Source of the DNA: Veillonella sp. 3310
GTDB taxonomy: Bacteria; Bacillota; Negativicutes; Veillonellales; Veillonellaceae
Direction: 5' to 3'
Length of the DNA: 64,000 bases
Assembly: GCF_003999875.1 (NCBI RefSeq)
Contig: NZ_RQVJ01000005.1
Location: forward strand, 62,001 to 126,000
Part shown: positions 25,978-34,372 of the stretch, in pieces
Layout of the letters: each line of letters starts with the position of its first letter
How positions within the stretch are numbered: the stretch's first letter is position 1
Translations under genes and position numbers: made by a program
The notes under the pieces: model-generated
What the model was told of the DNA's origin: nothing
The model's database searches: none
Seen by the model: only the letters and a program-made list of their open reading frames with translations

Positions 25978-26328
25978 ATGGATACTAAACTTACTAATTT
26001 AAAAGACAATTTAGAGCCTTTATTTGAACAATTTAAAGAAATGATTCGTGTGGAAACCGTAGTAGGTGAAGCTGTACAATTAGGTGATACTACGATTGTA
26101 CCATTCGTTGATGTATCCCTTGGTTTAGGTGGATGCCAAAAAGCTGGCGGTGGTGGAGCGAAAGTAGAGCCAACAGCTGTGCTTGTGATCAAAGGGGAAC
26201 GTATTGAATTATTCAATATCAAAGGATCTGCTAAATATACTGGTTTCGATCGTTTGATAGGCATGGTGCCAGAAATTATTAGCAAATTGAAAAAAGAAGA
26301 ATATGTATATGTAAGTGAAGAACAATAA
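25978..26328 (+). CDS. ytfJ: YtfJ/GerW family protein
   Basis: Small soluble protein of about 116 residues. The conserved glycine-rich turns SLGLGGC and GGGGAKVEPTAVLVI are present. Bacillus GerW is needed for spore germination, but the family is common in bacteria that do not sporulate, and its biochemistry is unknown. ATG at 25978 is preferred over the adjacent ATG at 25975 because AGGAGG lies at the better distance. Confidence 0.85.
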   Translation: MDTKLTNLKDNLEPLFEQFKEMIRVETVVGEAVQLGDTTIVPFVDVSLGLGGCQKAGGGGAKVEPTAVLVIKGERIELFNIKGSAKYTGFDRLIGMVPEIISKLKKEEYVYVSEEQ

Positions 26329-26379
26329 TTTTTCATGATACTTTCATATATATAGGGTATAGTAAGGCAGTAAGGTCAT

Positions 26380-26408
26380 TTGCTAAATGCATTCAACTTT
26401 GCTATACT
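26380..26408 (+). promoter_or_regulatory. Promoter of the OmpH-like gene
   Basis: TTGCTA, a 17-base spacer and TATACT, with a start predicted about 36 bases before the ATG. Confidence 0.6.
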
Positions 26409-26449
26409 GAGTACATAAATGAAACTATTTCTCATAGGGAGGCTTATAC

Positions 26450-26905
26450 ATGAACTTAACTAAAAAAATTGCAACTTTAGGTGCACTAGCTGTAGTTGGT
26501 GCTTTCACAGTATCTAACGCTGCTAACGTAGGCGTAATTAACGAAGAAGCTATCTACACTGGTTACAATGGCTTTGGTGCTATCCAGATGCAAATTGATA
26601 AATTGCGTGCAGAATACGGCCCTAAATTAGAAGGTGAATTTAAAAAATTAAACAACTTCAAAACAGATGCAGAAAAACAAGCATATTTTGATAAAAGTGT
26701 TCGTGGCATCCAAGAAAAATACAACCAAGAAGAAGCAAGTGTATTAGCTCCATTAGATAAAAAAGTAGCAGAAGCAATTCAAGCTATTGCAAAAGAAAAA
26801 AACATCGATGTATTAGTGGCTAATCCAACATCTGCTGGCGCTGTTAAAGAAGGTAACCAAGTTATCGACTTAACACCAGATGTAGTAGCACGCATCAACA
26901 AATAA
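26450..26905 (+). CDS. OmpH/Skp-like periplasmic chaperone
   Basis: Protein of 151 residues with a clear signal peptide (Lys-rich start, hydrophobic core, cleavage near SNA-A at 24-25). The mature part begins VGVINEEAIY as in the Skp/OmpH family and is mostly charged helix (about 45-105), consistent with the tentacle coiled coil. Skp proteins carry outer-membrane proteins across the periplasm, so this supports a two-membrane envelope. It has its own promoter and terminator and is read alone. GGGAGG precedes the ATG. Confidence 0.85.
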   Translation: MNLTKKIATLGALAVVGAFTVSNAANVGVINEEAIYTGYNGFGAIQMQIDKLRAEYGPKLEGEFKKLNNFKTDAEKQAYFDKSVRGIQEKYNQEEASVLAPLDKKVAEAIQAIAKEKNIDVLVANPTSAGAVKEGNQVIDLTPDVVARINK

Positions 26906-26916
26906 GATATAACAAG

Positions 26917-26945
26917 CCCCTAGGTTAGATAGCCTAGGGGGTTTT
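26917..26945 (+). terminator. Terminator of the OmpH-like gene
   Basis: CCCCTAGG and CCTAGGGG around an 8-base loop, followed by G and TTTT. Confidence 0.85.
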
Positions 26946-27026
26946 ACTGTATGCTGTGTATTCTTATAGTGTAGTATCAAGCATATATTATGCTATTGAA
27001 TGAAGTATAATATGGTAGATAGGCGC

Positions 27027-27076
27027 AAAAAAGGTGTGAACCCAATGCTAATGACTAGCATGGATTCACACCTTTT
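27027..27076. terminator. Terminator of the leftward cupin unit
   Basis: AAAAGGTGTGAA pairs with TTCACACCTTTT, with an inner ATGCTA/TAGCAT stem. A and T runs on both sides make it usable from either direction. Confidence 0.8.
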
Positions 27077-27085
27077 ATAATTGGA

Positions 27086-27367
27086 TTATTTATGAATTAG
27101 GTTTACAACGAACTCGCTATCTTCCACTAATGTAGCTTGGATGTAGTTGTTGCCGTCGAAGTGTAATACTTCGCCTGGTGTTAAGATATGGGATTCTGTT
27201 TCGTTAAGGAATACGTTCACTTTACCTTTTACCACAGTGAAGATGACGTTAGCTTCTGGGTGATTGTGTTTTTCCACTTTGTCACCAGCGACGCCGCCTT
27301 TTTTCACAATTTTGTAGTTCGGGCCATCAAAAATTAAACCTAGTTCTTGTTTTACAGTTCCTGCCAT
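27086..27367 (-). CDS. Small cupin domain protein
   Basis: Single cupin barrel of 93 residues. Motif 1 is recognisable as HNHPEANVIFTVVKG (two His and a Glu as likely metal ligands), and motif 2 as PGEVLHFDGN near 66-75. Such small cupins can bind a metal and act on small substrates or sense them; the substrate is unknown. The start is the ATG after AGGAGGT, not the longer open frame upstream. It follows the unknown gene and the sirohaem reductase on the same strand, so a shared role is possible. Confidence 0.75.
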   Translation of the reverse strand: MAGTVKQELGLIFDGPNYKIVKKGGVAGDKVEKHNHPEANVIFTVVKGKVNVFLNETESHILTPGEVLHFDGNNYIQATLVEDSEFVVNLIHK

Positions 27368-27461
27368 AGTAGAACCTCCTATTCTAGGGACTTTCACAGG
27401 GGTGAAAGTCAATACCAACAGCGTTACTGCTGTTTTAACAATATAAAAAGGGTTTAGCTAC

Positions 27462-28115
27462 TTAGCTTTTTGCAATTGTATATACAGGAATATCACCATC
27501 AAGATTTACATTGAATGCAAAGTCCGGTGCTACATGACTTACGAAGGCGCTGAACCATGCTTGGAAAGCAGCAGCCATGATAATTGGATTCACGCCCGCT
27601 GTTTTCCAATAAGAAATTTGATTTTGGTGATTTCCGTACCAACTAAAGGTAGTATCGGTTTGCTCGATGACAGTATCGCTTGGATCACAAGGCATACCAT
27701 TTACATAATAGTCTTGCATCACTGTGTAGATAGCAGGTGCTGTTTGAGCAGTAAGTTTTTCTTTTGCTTCTGTACCGCACATAGCACCTTGTTTGATGAA
27801 AGCTTCTAATACAGCATCAATACCATCATCGCCGCCACAATCAGTTAAATCTTTAATGAAAGTAGCTTCGCGAACGGAAGAGGTTTGTAATTGGTTGTGT
27901 AACCAACCGTGGATGTTATTATGGTCGATGATACGGTCCAACTGACGATCGGGAGGAATTGGTTTCCCATACAAATCGATCGCTGTTGCATATAACTCAT
28001 CGGCTAAATCGTCGAGGCGAGTTTGTGCCTCTTTTTTAATAATTTGTTCACGTTCAGCTATAAGCTGAATTTTTTTGTATAACCAAAAGTGAATGTGTCC
28101 CAATACTGCTGACAT
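27462..28115 (-). CDS. Conserved hypothetical protein next to sirohaem reductase
   Basis: I do not recognise this 217-residue soluble protein. It begins GHIHFWLYKKIQ and contains a second His-rich stretch NNIHGWLHNQL, isolated cysteines in TDCGGDDG, GAMCGTE and GMPCDPSD, and two Trp-rich segments near 155-185. These suggest a metal or cofactor site. Its ATG lies one base from the stop of the sirohaem reductase gene, with AAAGGAGC ahead, so the two are translated from one mRNA. It could be a partner or maturation factor of the reductase. Confidence 0.6.
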   Translation of the reverse strand: MSAVLGHIHFWLYKKIQLIAEREQIIKKEAQTRLDDLADELYATAIDLYGKPIPPDRQLDRIIDHNNIHGWLHNQLQTSSVREATFIKDLTDCGGDDGIDAVLEAFIKQGAMCGTEAKEKLTAQTAPAIYTVMQDYYVNGMPCDPSDTVIEQTDTTFSWYGNHQNQISYWKTAGVNPIIMAAAFQAWFSAFVSHVAPDFAFNVNLDGDIPVYTIAKS

Positions 28116-28116
28116 G

Positions 28117-29304
28117 TTAAGCTCCTTTTCGTGCGACTTCTAATTTGGAAACGAGTTCGTCCACATCAATACCGTGAATGTTGGCAGCTTGCCAGATAGG
28201 TTCTCCTGTGGAGGATGGACAGCCTAAACAACCCATACCGATAGATTGTAACACAGGTACCGTTTGTGGATACATATCTATAATATCACGAATGATGGAA
28301 TCTTTTGTAATAGCAATTTCAGATACATTACGACCTGCATTAAGTTTTGTTACTAATTCATCGATGTCCATACCGTGGATATTTGCAGCTTGCCATAAAG
28401 GTTCACCTGTAGAAGATGGACAGCCTAGGCATCCCATCCCCATGGATTGTAAAATTGGGATTAATTCAGGGTATACTTCCACCACATGACGAACGATGGT
28501 ATCTTTTGTAATCAGTTGTCCTGGTGAAAGAGGAGTCGCCCCTTTGTCGTTAGCAGTTGCAGTAGCCTCTGCAAGACCTGCATTACCTTGACCTGGTAAT
28601 TTGACCACTGGTTCCGCAGATGCTTTGGCAGTAGTTGTTGGGGAATCAACAGTGTCTAATATAGCAGCCCGGAATGCATTGAGACCGATGCGGTCAATGA
28701 ATTGACCGATACGCTCGATTTGGGCATTTTCTTTGTAGTATGCAATCATGCGATCGATGATAGTGAGTACTTCCTCTTCAGTAGCTACTTCTGTGATTAA
28801 GTCACCCAAGCGTGGATGAGCACCAGCGCTACCACCTGCATAGATTTGCCAACCTTGGTCATTACCGATAACGCCGATATCTTTTGTAATCGCTTCGGAG
28901 CAAGAGTTAGGACAGCCAGATACACCAATTTTCATTTTAGATGGCATTTCTTTAGAAATATATTTCCGTTCTAATTGCATGCCTAAGTGTACGCTGTCTT
29001 GTTTCGCTCGTTTACAGAATGTCGTGCCAGGGCAGAATTTCACAGAACGAACACGATTGGATACAGTATGTGCTGGTTCCATGCCGAGCATAGCCCATGC
29101 TTTGTCTACATCTTCTGCATTTAGGTTGGTGATCATGATGCGTTGTGCACCTGTAATTTTTAAAGTTGCGTGGAATGTGTTTGCCACGTCGATAAATTTT
29201 TGTAACATTTGTGGTTGTACGAAACCACCGGGAATCCGAGGGGTAATCGCATAGGTGCGTTTCCCGTTGCGGATACGTTGTAAATTGCCTGCCACTTGTG
29301 CCAT
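28117..29304 (-). CDS. Small sirohaem sulfite/nitrite reductase-type protein fused to two DUF1858 domains
   Basis: Protein of 395 residues. A ferredoxin-like half domain (about 1-65) and a sirohaem/[4Fe-4S] domain (about 75-215) carry the ligand pattern Cys91-x5-Cys97 and Cys131-x3-Cys135 of sulfite and nitrite reductases. Only one such module is present, as in low-molecular-weight assimilatory-type sulfite reductases. A Ala/Pro linker (220-262) leads to two DUF1858 repeats (about 266-322 and 333-389), each with GCLGCPSS and thus a CxxC pair. The repeats are nearly identical and recent. Substrate may be sulfite, nitrite or another oxyanion. Sirohaem precursors can come from the operon at 46.4-53 kb. 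AAGGAG precedes the ATG. Confidence 0.85.
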   Translation of the reverse strand: MAQVAGNLQRIRNGKRTYAITPRIPGGFVQPQMLQKFIDVANTFHATLKITGAQRIMITNLNAEDVDKAWAMLGMEPAHTVSNRVRSVKFCPGTTFCKRAKQDSVHLGMQLERKYISKEMPSKMKIGVSGCPNSCSEAITKDIGVIGNDQGWQIYAGGSAGAHPRLGDLITEVATEEEVLTIIDRMIAYYKENAQIERIGQFIDRIGLNAFRAAILDTVDSPTTTAKASAEPVVKLPGQGNAGLAEATATANDKGATPLSPGQLITKDTIVRHVVEVYPELIPILQSMGMGCLGCPSSTGEPLWQAANIHGMDIDELVTKLNAGRNVSEIAITKDSIIRDIIDMYPQTVPVLQSIGMGCLGCPSSTGEPIWQAANIHGIDVDELVSKLEVARKGA

Positions 29305-29445
29305 GTGTATCTCCTTAATATCGAGTAAATGTTGATAATTCTTATGTATGTTAAAGTACTTAATTATTATATATGACTAGGCGAAAGCCTATGCTCTTAG
29401 TATACTATAAGAAGTGGTTCTTGTATGTAGCTGAGGCAACGAATT

Positions 29446-29940
29446 TTATTCACAAACTATACACGGCTTATACACTGGAAATTTAGAGTTACACACAGAA
29501 TTATCCACAAAAAGTGATTAAGTTAAGACTAAAATAAAAGCATATTTAAGGTGTCATTGGATTACACACATAGTATACACAAGATAACCACATAGTTATA
29601 CACATACTGTGTGATAACTAGTGAATAACTTAGAGCTTATACACAGACTAGACACAGGATACCCATATGGTTATCCACAGAACGGTGTATATGTTATGAT
29701 GGTTATATAGGAGTGGATCATGGTAATAGTCTATAAGAGTATCCGTGTGGAAAAGTTTGGTGTGTATATAGGGCGTGTAGCATGAGTGGCATGTATGATA
29801 TGTGTGGCGTGTACTATGACCCTAGAACTTGTTTGTTAGTATTGAAGATAAATTTTATAATAAATTAATCTTAATATATATAATGCATAAATCGAGAGTA
29901 TAAAAATATATAGAAATAGTACAGATGACTTACTAGTATA
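29446..29940. other. DnaA-box cluster with AT-rich flank (origin-like locus)
   Basis: Five exact TTATNCACA boxes, all on the plus strand, at 29446, 29501, 29596, 29637 and 29671. Near matches with one change lie at 29468, 29489, 29562 and 29573. A very AT-rich stretch follows at 29821-29940. Genes run leftward before the locus and rightward after it, and parABS is about 10 kb away. This is the make-up of a replication origin, but dnaA is not adjacent and the yidC-jag-mnmE order suggests an origin left of the window, so a DnaA-titrating or second origin-type site is the alternative. Confidence 0.65.
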
Positions 29941-29975
29941 TATGAATGGATAGAACGTTAAAGATAGGAATTAGT

Positions 29976-31133
29976 ATGAAAGTTTTATATGAAAATGTAC
30001 AGGTCGCTACTTTTGTAGAGCGACCTAACCGATTTGTGGTGCATTTAGAATTAGATGGACAGATGATTGCAGCTCACTTGCCGAACCCTGGACGTATGTG
30101 GGAACTCCTCTTTGTAGGGGTGAAAATGTATGTGCTGCATCATCCCAAAGAAGGAGCAAAAACACAATATCGTGTCATCGGTATTGAACGTGATGGTGTG
30201 CCTATCATGTTGGACACCAATTATTGTAATGACATGGCGGAGTACATGATAGAGGAACAACTCATCCCTGGTTGGGAAGAGTGGCGTGTGGTGCGACGAG
30301 AGTACACTGTGGGTCATAGTCGATTTGATTTACTCCTTACCAATGATAAGGAAGAACGCTTTTTACTAGAAGTGAAGTCTTGTACCTTATTTGGTGATCA
30401 AGGGGCCATGTTCCCTGATGCGGTGACGGAGCGAGGACGAAAACATTTACTACACTTACAAGAGTTACAACAAGAAGGATACCGCACAGGGATTCTATTC
30501 TTAGTGCAGTGGGAACGAGCTCTGTGGTTTTCCCCGGACTTTCACACAGATTTGGAATTTACCAAAACATTTATTGAGGTAGCGCCGCAGTTAGACTGGA
30601 AAGCGATGGCGTTACAGTGGACCTCAGATTTCAATAGACCGAGGGTGGTGCGAGAATGCTTGTATAATGATGAAGCGGTGCGCCGAGAAGCGGAGGACCG
30701 TGGAGATTACCTCATGGTGTTGCAGGTAGAAGAGCCGGTGGACTTAACCATCGGTAGTAAGGGCAACATGCACTTTGAACCAGGCTATTATGTGTATGTA
30801 GGCTCAGCGAAGGCGAATTTGGAAAAGCGTATTGAACGCCATAAACGGAAGCGGAAAAAGAAACATTGGCATTTAGATTATTTGCGCAGTGTCAGCACTG
30901 TTGTGGCAGCCTTACCGATTCGTAGCTCCAGTGATTTAGAATGTGAATTAGCACAGGCCATGAAAGCCATCAGTACAGATGAGGTAAAAGGATTTGGCTG
31001 CAGTGATTGTCATTGTGAGTCCCACCTATTCAAGATGGATGTGAATCCTATCCATAATGAACGCTTTATGATCGATGTGGTGGAGCAGTTCCGTATGAAT
31101 CGATTAAATGAGGCCATGCTAGCGGTGGAATGA
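29976..31133 (+). CDS. sfsA: SfsA fused to a DUF123 (GIY-YIG) domain
   Basis: Protein of 385 residues. The SfsA domain (1-225) has an OB-like DNA-binding start (LPNPGRM) and a nuclease-like core with RFDLLL...LEVKSCTL (Asp118, Glu132, Lys134). The C-terminal domain (about 245-355) has GYYVYVGSA, an Arg/Lys run, HWHLDYLR and GCSDCHCESHLF, the pattern of DUF123, a GIY-YIG-type nuclease relative. SfsA was named for maltose regulation in E. coli, but its structure suggests DNA binding or cutting; the fusion favours a nucleic-acid role. ATG at 29976 has AGGA before it; the ATG at 29946 has no ribosome site. Confidence 0.85.
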   Translation: MKVLYENVQVATFVERPNRFVVHLELDGQMIAAHLPNPGRMWELLFVGVKMYVLHHPKEGAKTQYRVIGIERDGVPIMLDTNYCNDMAEYMIEEQLIPGWEEWRVVRREYTVGHSRFDLLLTNDKEERFLLEVKSCTLFGDQGAMFPDAVTERGRKHLLHLQELQQEGYRTGILFLVQWERALWFSPDFHTDLEFTKTFIEVAPQLDWKAMALQWTSDFNRPRVVRECLYNDEAVRREAEDRGDYLMVLQVEEPVDLTIGSKGNMHFEPGYYVYVGSAKANLEKRIERHKRKRKKKHWHLDYLRSVSTVVAALPIRSSSDLECELAQAMKAISTDEVKGFGCSDCHCESHLFKMDVNPIHNERFMIDVVEQFRMNRLNEAMLAVE

Positions 31134-31234
31134 TAAAACGGTATGAATATTTATGCGACGCATACGTTCGTAAGTGTTTATATGTGACTGTATTGAAACT
31201 TTCATGTAAAAAGATAGAAAAAAAGTGCATAAAA

Positions 31235-31243
31235 TGGTATAAT
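31235..31243 (+). promoter_or_regulatory. Extended -10 promoter of gyrA
   Basis: TGGTATAAT, an extended -10 without a clear -35 box, about 40 bases before the gyrA start codon. Confidence 0.5.
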
Positions 31244-31284
31244 AGGTTAGTTATATAATCAGTGTTGTAAAATGAGGTGATACA

Positions 31285-33759
31285 ATGGAGGAAAAGGCTT
31301 GGAGTCATGGCAAGATTGTGCCGGTCCAAATCGATAAAGAAATGCGCAGCTCCTATATCGATTACGCCATGAGCGTTATCGTTATGCGCGCCCTTCCAGA
31401 TGTACGTGATGGTTTAAAACCTGTACACCGTCGTATTCTATATGCGATGCATGAAACAGGCATGACGCCATCGAAACCGTACAAAAAATCGGCTCGTATC
31501 GTCGGCGACGTACTTGGTAAATACCATCCACATGGTGATAGTTCTGTGTATGACGCAACGGTGCGTTTAGCCCAAGATTTTAATACAAGATATCCACTCG
31601 TGGATGGTCATGGTAACTTCGGTTCTATTGACGGCGACTCTGCAGCGGCTATGCGGTATACAGAAGTTCGTATGTCTCGTATTGCGACAGAAATGCTCGC
31701 AGATATTGAGAAAAAAACAGTGGACTTCATGCCGAACTATGACGAATCCTTGGAAGAACCAACTGTACTTCCTGCTAAGATTCCGAACTTGTTGATCAAT
31801 GGTTCCGCTGGTATTGCCGTTGGGATGGCCACAAATATTCCACCCCACAACTTAGGGGAAGTGGTAGATGGTCTTGTGATGCTCATCGACGATCCAGAGG
31901 TGGATGTGAACCAATTGATGACGGCTATCAAAGGTCCAGACTTCCCAACAGGAGCTTCTATCCTTGGTCGTGATGGTATAAAAAAAGCCTATGCCACAGG
32001 TCGTGGTAGCATCAAAATGCGTGCGAAAGCTCATATTGAGGCCATGACTAAGGGGAAACATCGCATCGTAGTCACTGAAATTCCGTACCAAGTAAACAAA
32101 GCGCGCTTAATTGCAACTATTGCAGATTTAAGCCGTGATAAAGTGGTGGATGGCATTACCGCCCTTCGTGATGAAAGTGACCGCCGTGGTCTTCGCATCG
32201 TTATCGAATTGCGTGCGGACGTGCAACCAGATATTGTGTTGAATAAATTATATAAACATACACAATTACAAGATACATTTGGTGTGATTATGTTGGCGCT
32301 AGTGAAAGGCCATCCAAAAGTATTGACTTTGAGAGAAGTATTAGGTCATTATTTAACGCACCGTCAAGAAGTCATTGTACGCCGTACAGAGTTCGACTTA
32401 GCGAAAGCAGAAGCACGTGCACACGTATTGGAGGGCTTATTGATCGCTTTAGATCATATTGATGAAGTGATTCATACGATCCGCAGCTCTCAAACTACAG
32501 ATATTGCTCGTACCGCTTTGATTGAAAAGTTCAACCTTACAGAAATTCAAGCGAACGCTATCTTAGATATGCGTTTAGCTCGTTTAACTGGCTTGGAACG
32601 TGAAAAAATCGAAGAAGAACATGCTGCTTTATTGGTATTGATTGCGGACTTGAAAGCAATCTTAGCTTCCGATGCACGTCAACGTGAGATCATCAAAGAA
32701 GAGCTAATCGCTATGAAAGAAAAATATGGTGATAAACGTCGTAGTGAAATTACCATCGATACATCTGACTTTGATGTGGAAGATTTAATTGCTGACGAAG
32801 AAATGGTTATCACTTTAACACGACAAGGCTATATTAAACGTATGAATGCCAATGTGTATCGTAACCAACATAAAGGTGGCGTAGGTGTTGTGGGTATGAA
32901 AACAAAAGAAGACGATTATGTAGCACAAATCATGCATGTGCGCACGCATAATACATTGTTATTCTTTACATCCACAGGTCGTGCGTACCGCTTGAAAGCT
33001 TATGAAGTACCAGAAGCATCTAGTCGTAACTCTCGAGGTACAGCCATCATCAACGTGCTTCCTCTTAATGTAGGGGAAACAGTGACGAACATGATTGACT
33101 TAGAACGCATCTCCAGCGATGTGAACCTGTTCATGGTCACAAAACAAGGCGTTGTGAAGCGCACATCCATCGATGAGTATCGCAACATTCGCCGTGGTGG
33201 CTTGAATGCAGTGGCATTGGACGAAGGGGATCAGTTGATCTCTGTGGGCTTGACCTATGGCAACCAAGATGTATTGTTAGGTACGAAAAAAGGTATGGCT
33301 ATTCGCTTCCATGAAAGTGACGTACGTTTGTTGAAACGTGCTGCTCGTGGTGTGAAAGGTATCAACTTGAACGCTGGCGACGAAGTTGTCGGTGCTAGTA
33401 TTATCCACGGTACCGGCGAAGAATGCCAAGTCTTTACTATCAGTGAAGAAGGTTATGGCAAACGCAATGTGGAAAGCTCCTACACAGTACAAAAACGTGG
33501 TGGCAAAGGGACGAAAAACTTTAAAATCACTGATAAAACTGGTGAAGTCGTAGCTGTAGAAATCGTAAATGACAACGATGAAATGATGCTAATTTCTGAA
33601 CAAGGTAAGATCATTCGCTTTGATGTGAACGACATTGCCGTGAAGAAAAGCAAAGCCATTTCTGGTGTGAAAACTCAGAACCTAGACGAAGGAGATAAAA
33701 TTGCCTCTGTGGCGGTGATCTCTGGAGAAGAGTTAAAAGAAGACGAAAGCTTGTTTTAG
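31285..33759 (+). CDS. gyrA: DNA gyrase subunit A
   Basis: DNA-cutting subunit of gyrase (824 residues) that introduces negative supercoils with GyrB. The active-site Tyr125 is in AAMRYTE. The quinolone region reads [10 protein letters not shown], with Ser86 and Asp90 equivalent to E. coli Ser83 and Asp87 and unmutated. The C-terminal pinwheel holds the GyrA box as QKRGGKG, which separates gyrase from topoisomerase IV. AGGTG precedes the ATG. gyrB is not adjacent. A structured repeat begins right after the stop. Confidence 0.98.
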   Translation: MEEKAWSHGKIVPVQIDKEMRSSYIDYAMSVIVMRALPDVRDGLKPVHRRILYAMHETGMTPSKPYKKSARIVGDVLGKYHPHGDSSVYDATVRLAQDFNTRYPLVDGHGNFGSIDGDSAAAMRYTEVRMSRIATEMLADIEKKTVDFMPNYDESLEEPTVLPAKIPNLLINGSAGIAVGMATNIPPHNLGEVVDGLVMLIDDPEVDVNQLMTAIKGPDFPTGASILGRDGIKKAYATGRGSIKMRAKAHIEAMTKGKHRIVVTEIPYQVNKARLIATIADLSRDKVVDGITALRDESDRRGLRIVIELRADVQPDIVLNKLYKHTQLQDTFGVIMLALVKGHPKVLTLREVLGHYLTHRQEVIVRRTEFDLAKAEARAHVLEGLLIALDHIDEVIHTIRSSQTTDIARTALIEKFNLTEIQANAILDMRLARLTGLEREKIEEEHAALLVLIADLKAILASDARQREIIKEELIAMKEKYGDKRRSEITIDTSDFDVEDLIADEEMVITLTRQGYIKRMNANVYRNQHKGGVGVVGMKTKEDDYVAQIMHVRTHNTLLFFTSTGRAYRLKAYEVPEASSRNSRGTAIINVLPLNVGETVTNMIDLERISSDVNLFMVTKQGVVKRTSIDEYRNIRRGGLNAVALDEGDQLISVGLTYGNQDVLLGTKKGMAIRFHESDVRLLKRAARGVKGINLNAGDEVVGASIIHGTGEECQVFTISEEGYGKRNVESSYTVQKRGGKGTKNFKITDKTGEVVAVEIVNDNDEMMLISEQGKIIRFDVNDIAVKKSKAISGVKTQNLDEGDKIASVAVISGEELKEDESLF

Positions 33760-33935
33760 TAGCGGCTTTCTTGCCTTTCGTAATTGCGTATAAAGGAAGA
33801 GCACGGTATACCCCTCACAAACGGTATTTCATAATGTTTGTGAGGGGCACACCGTGCTCTTCTTGCGTTTGCGGAATGTATCAAATAAGGGAGGCAAGAA
33901 AGACCACTTCTACAATGGCGCTTTACGGAGGGTGG
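33760..33935 (+). repeat. Structured intergenic repeat, copy C (candidate ncRNA)
   Basis: Third copy, 22 kb from the others, directly after the gyrA stop. P1: CTTTCTTGCCT/AGGCAAGAAAG (33766-33776 with 33892-33902), a different sequence from copies A and B but again perfectly paired. P2: 33797-33807 with 33851-33861. The inner stem is 12 perfect pairs, 33811-33822 with 33836-33847. Joints TTCGTAATTG and GCGTTTG match copy B, and the final CCAC...GTGG hairpin holds the shared ATGGCGCTTT loop. Confidence 0.75.
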
Positions 33936-34028
33936 AGATACTGAGGTATTCTATGTTTACCTTTACGTTAAGTTATGTTACAATGTGAGTAGCTAAAACA
34001 ACAAATAAGTCTAACAAAGATTACACCA

Positions 34029-34060
34029 AAAAAGCACAGGGCGGCAACCCTGTGCTTTTT
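34029..34060. terminator. Bidirectional terminator after gyrA and copy C
   Basis: AAAAAGCACAGGG and CCCTGTGCTTTTT around CGGCAA. It ends the gyrA transcript and also faces the leftward mini-gene at 34094. Confidence 0.9.
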
Positions 34061-34093
34061 CTTTGCCGTTTATATTACGGCATTGGCTAGTCA

Positions 34094-34186
34094 CTATTTA
34101 TTGTTACTATCTAGCCATTTGCAAAGGTAGTAGCTGATTACATTCGCCATGATAGTAACAAACAACAAGATTAGAAAGTCTAACAA
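34094..34186 (-). CDS. Tiny hydrophobic peptide (type I toxin-like or holin-like)
   Basis: A 30-codon frame missed by length filters. TTG start with GGGGGTG 6 bases before it. The first 12 residues are almost all hydrophobic, then comes ISYYLCKWLD and a hydrophilic end (SNNK). Short peptides with one membrane helix and a Y-x-C-KWLD end are common in Firmicutes and are often labelled holin-like toxins. A TATAAT on the minus strand (34235-34240) would start RNA near 34228, and a terminator follows at 34029-34060, so the unit is complete. Function not proven. Confidence 0.6.
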   Translation of the reverse strand: MLDFLILLFVTIMANVISYYLCKWLDSNNK

Positions 34187-34299
34187 TAAAAACACCCCCT
34201 TTCCGTCACGGAATTGGGATATAGTGACAAGTTTATTATACCAAATTTTCTGCGAAATAGATAAAAATCACAAAATGTAAATAGGGTATTTATTCTGCA

Positions 34300-34328
34300 T
34301 TGAATTTTATCGATGAATAGCATATAAT
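34300..34328 (+). promoter_or_regulatory. Promoter of the DUF2156 gene
   Basis: TTGAAT, a 17-base spacer and TATAAT (34323-34328). The predicted start is about 38 bases before the ATT codon of the gene. Confidence 0.65.
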
Positions 34329-34372
34329 AGTAATGTTATATCATAAAATCAGAGTATTAGGAGGCGAGTCCT

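Noticed and set aside
28138-28509. CRISPR-like direct repeat
   Set aside because: The repeat is the coding sequence of two DUF1858 domains, about 200 bases per unit, with no spacers.
31540-31560. Quinolone-resistance change in gyrA
   Set aside because: The positions equal to E. coli Ser83 and Asp87 are Ser and Asp, i.e. wild type.
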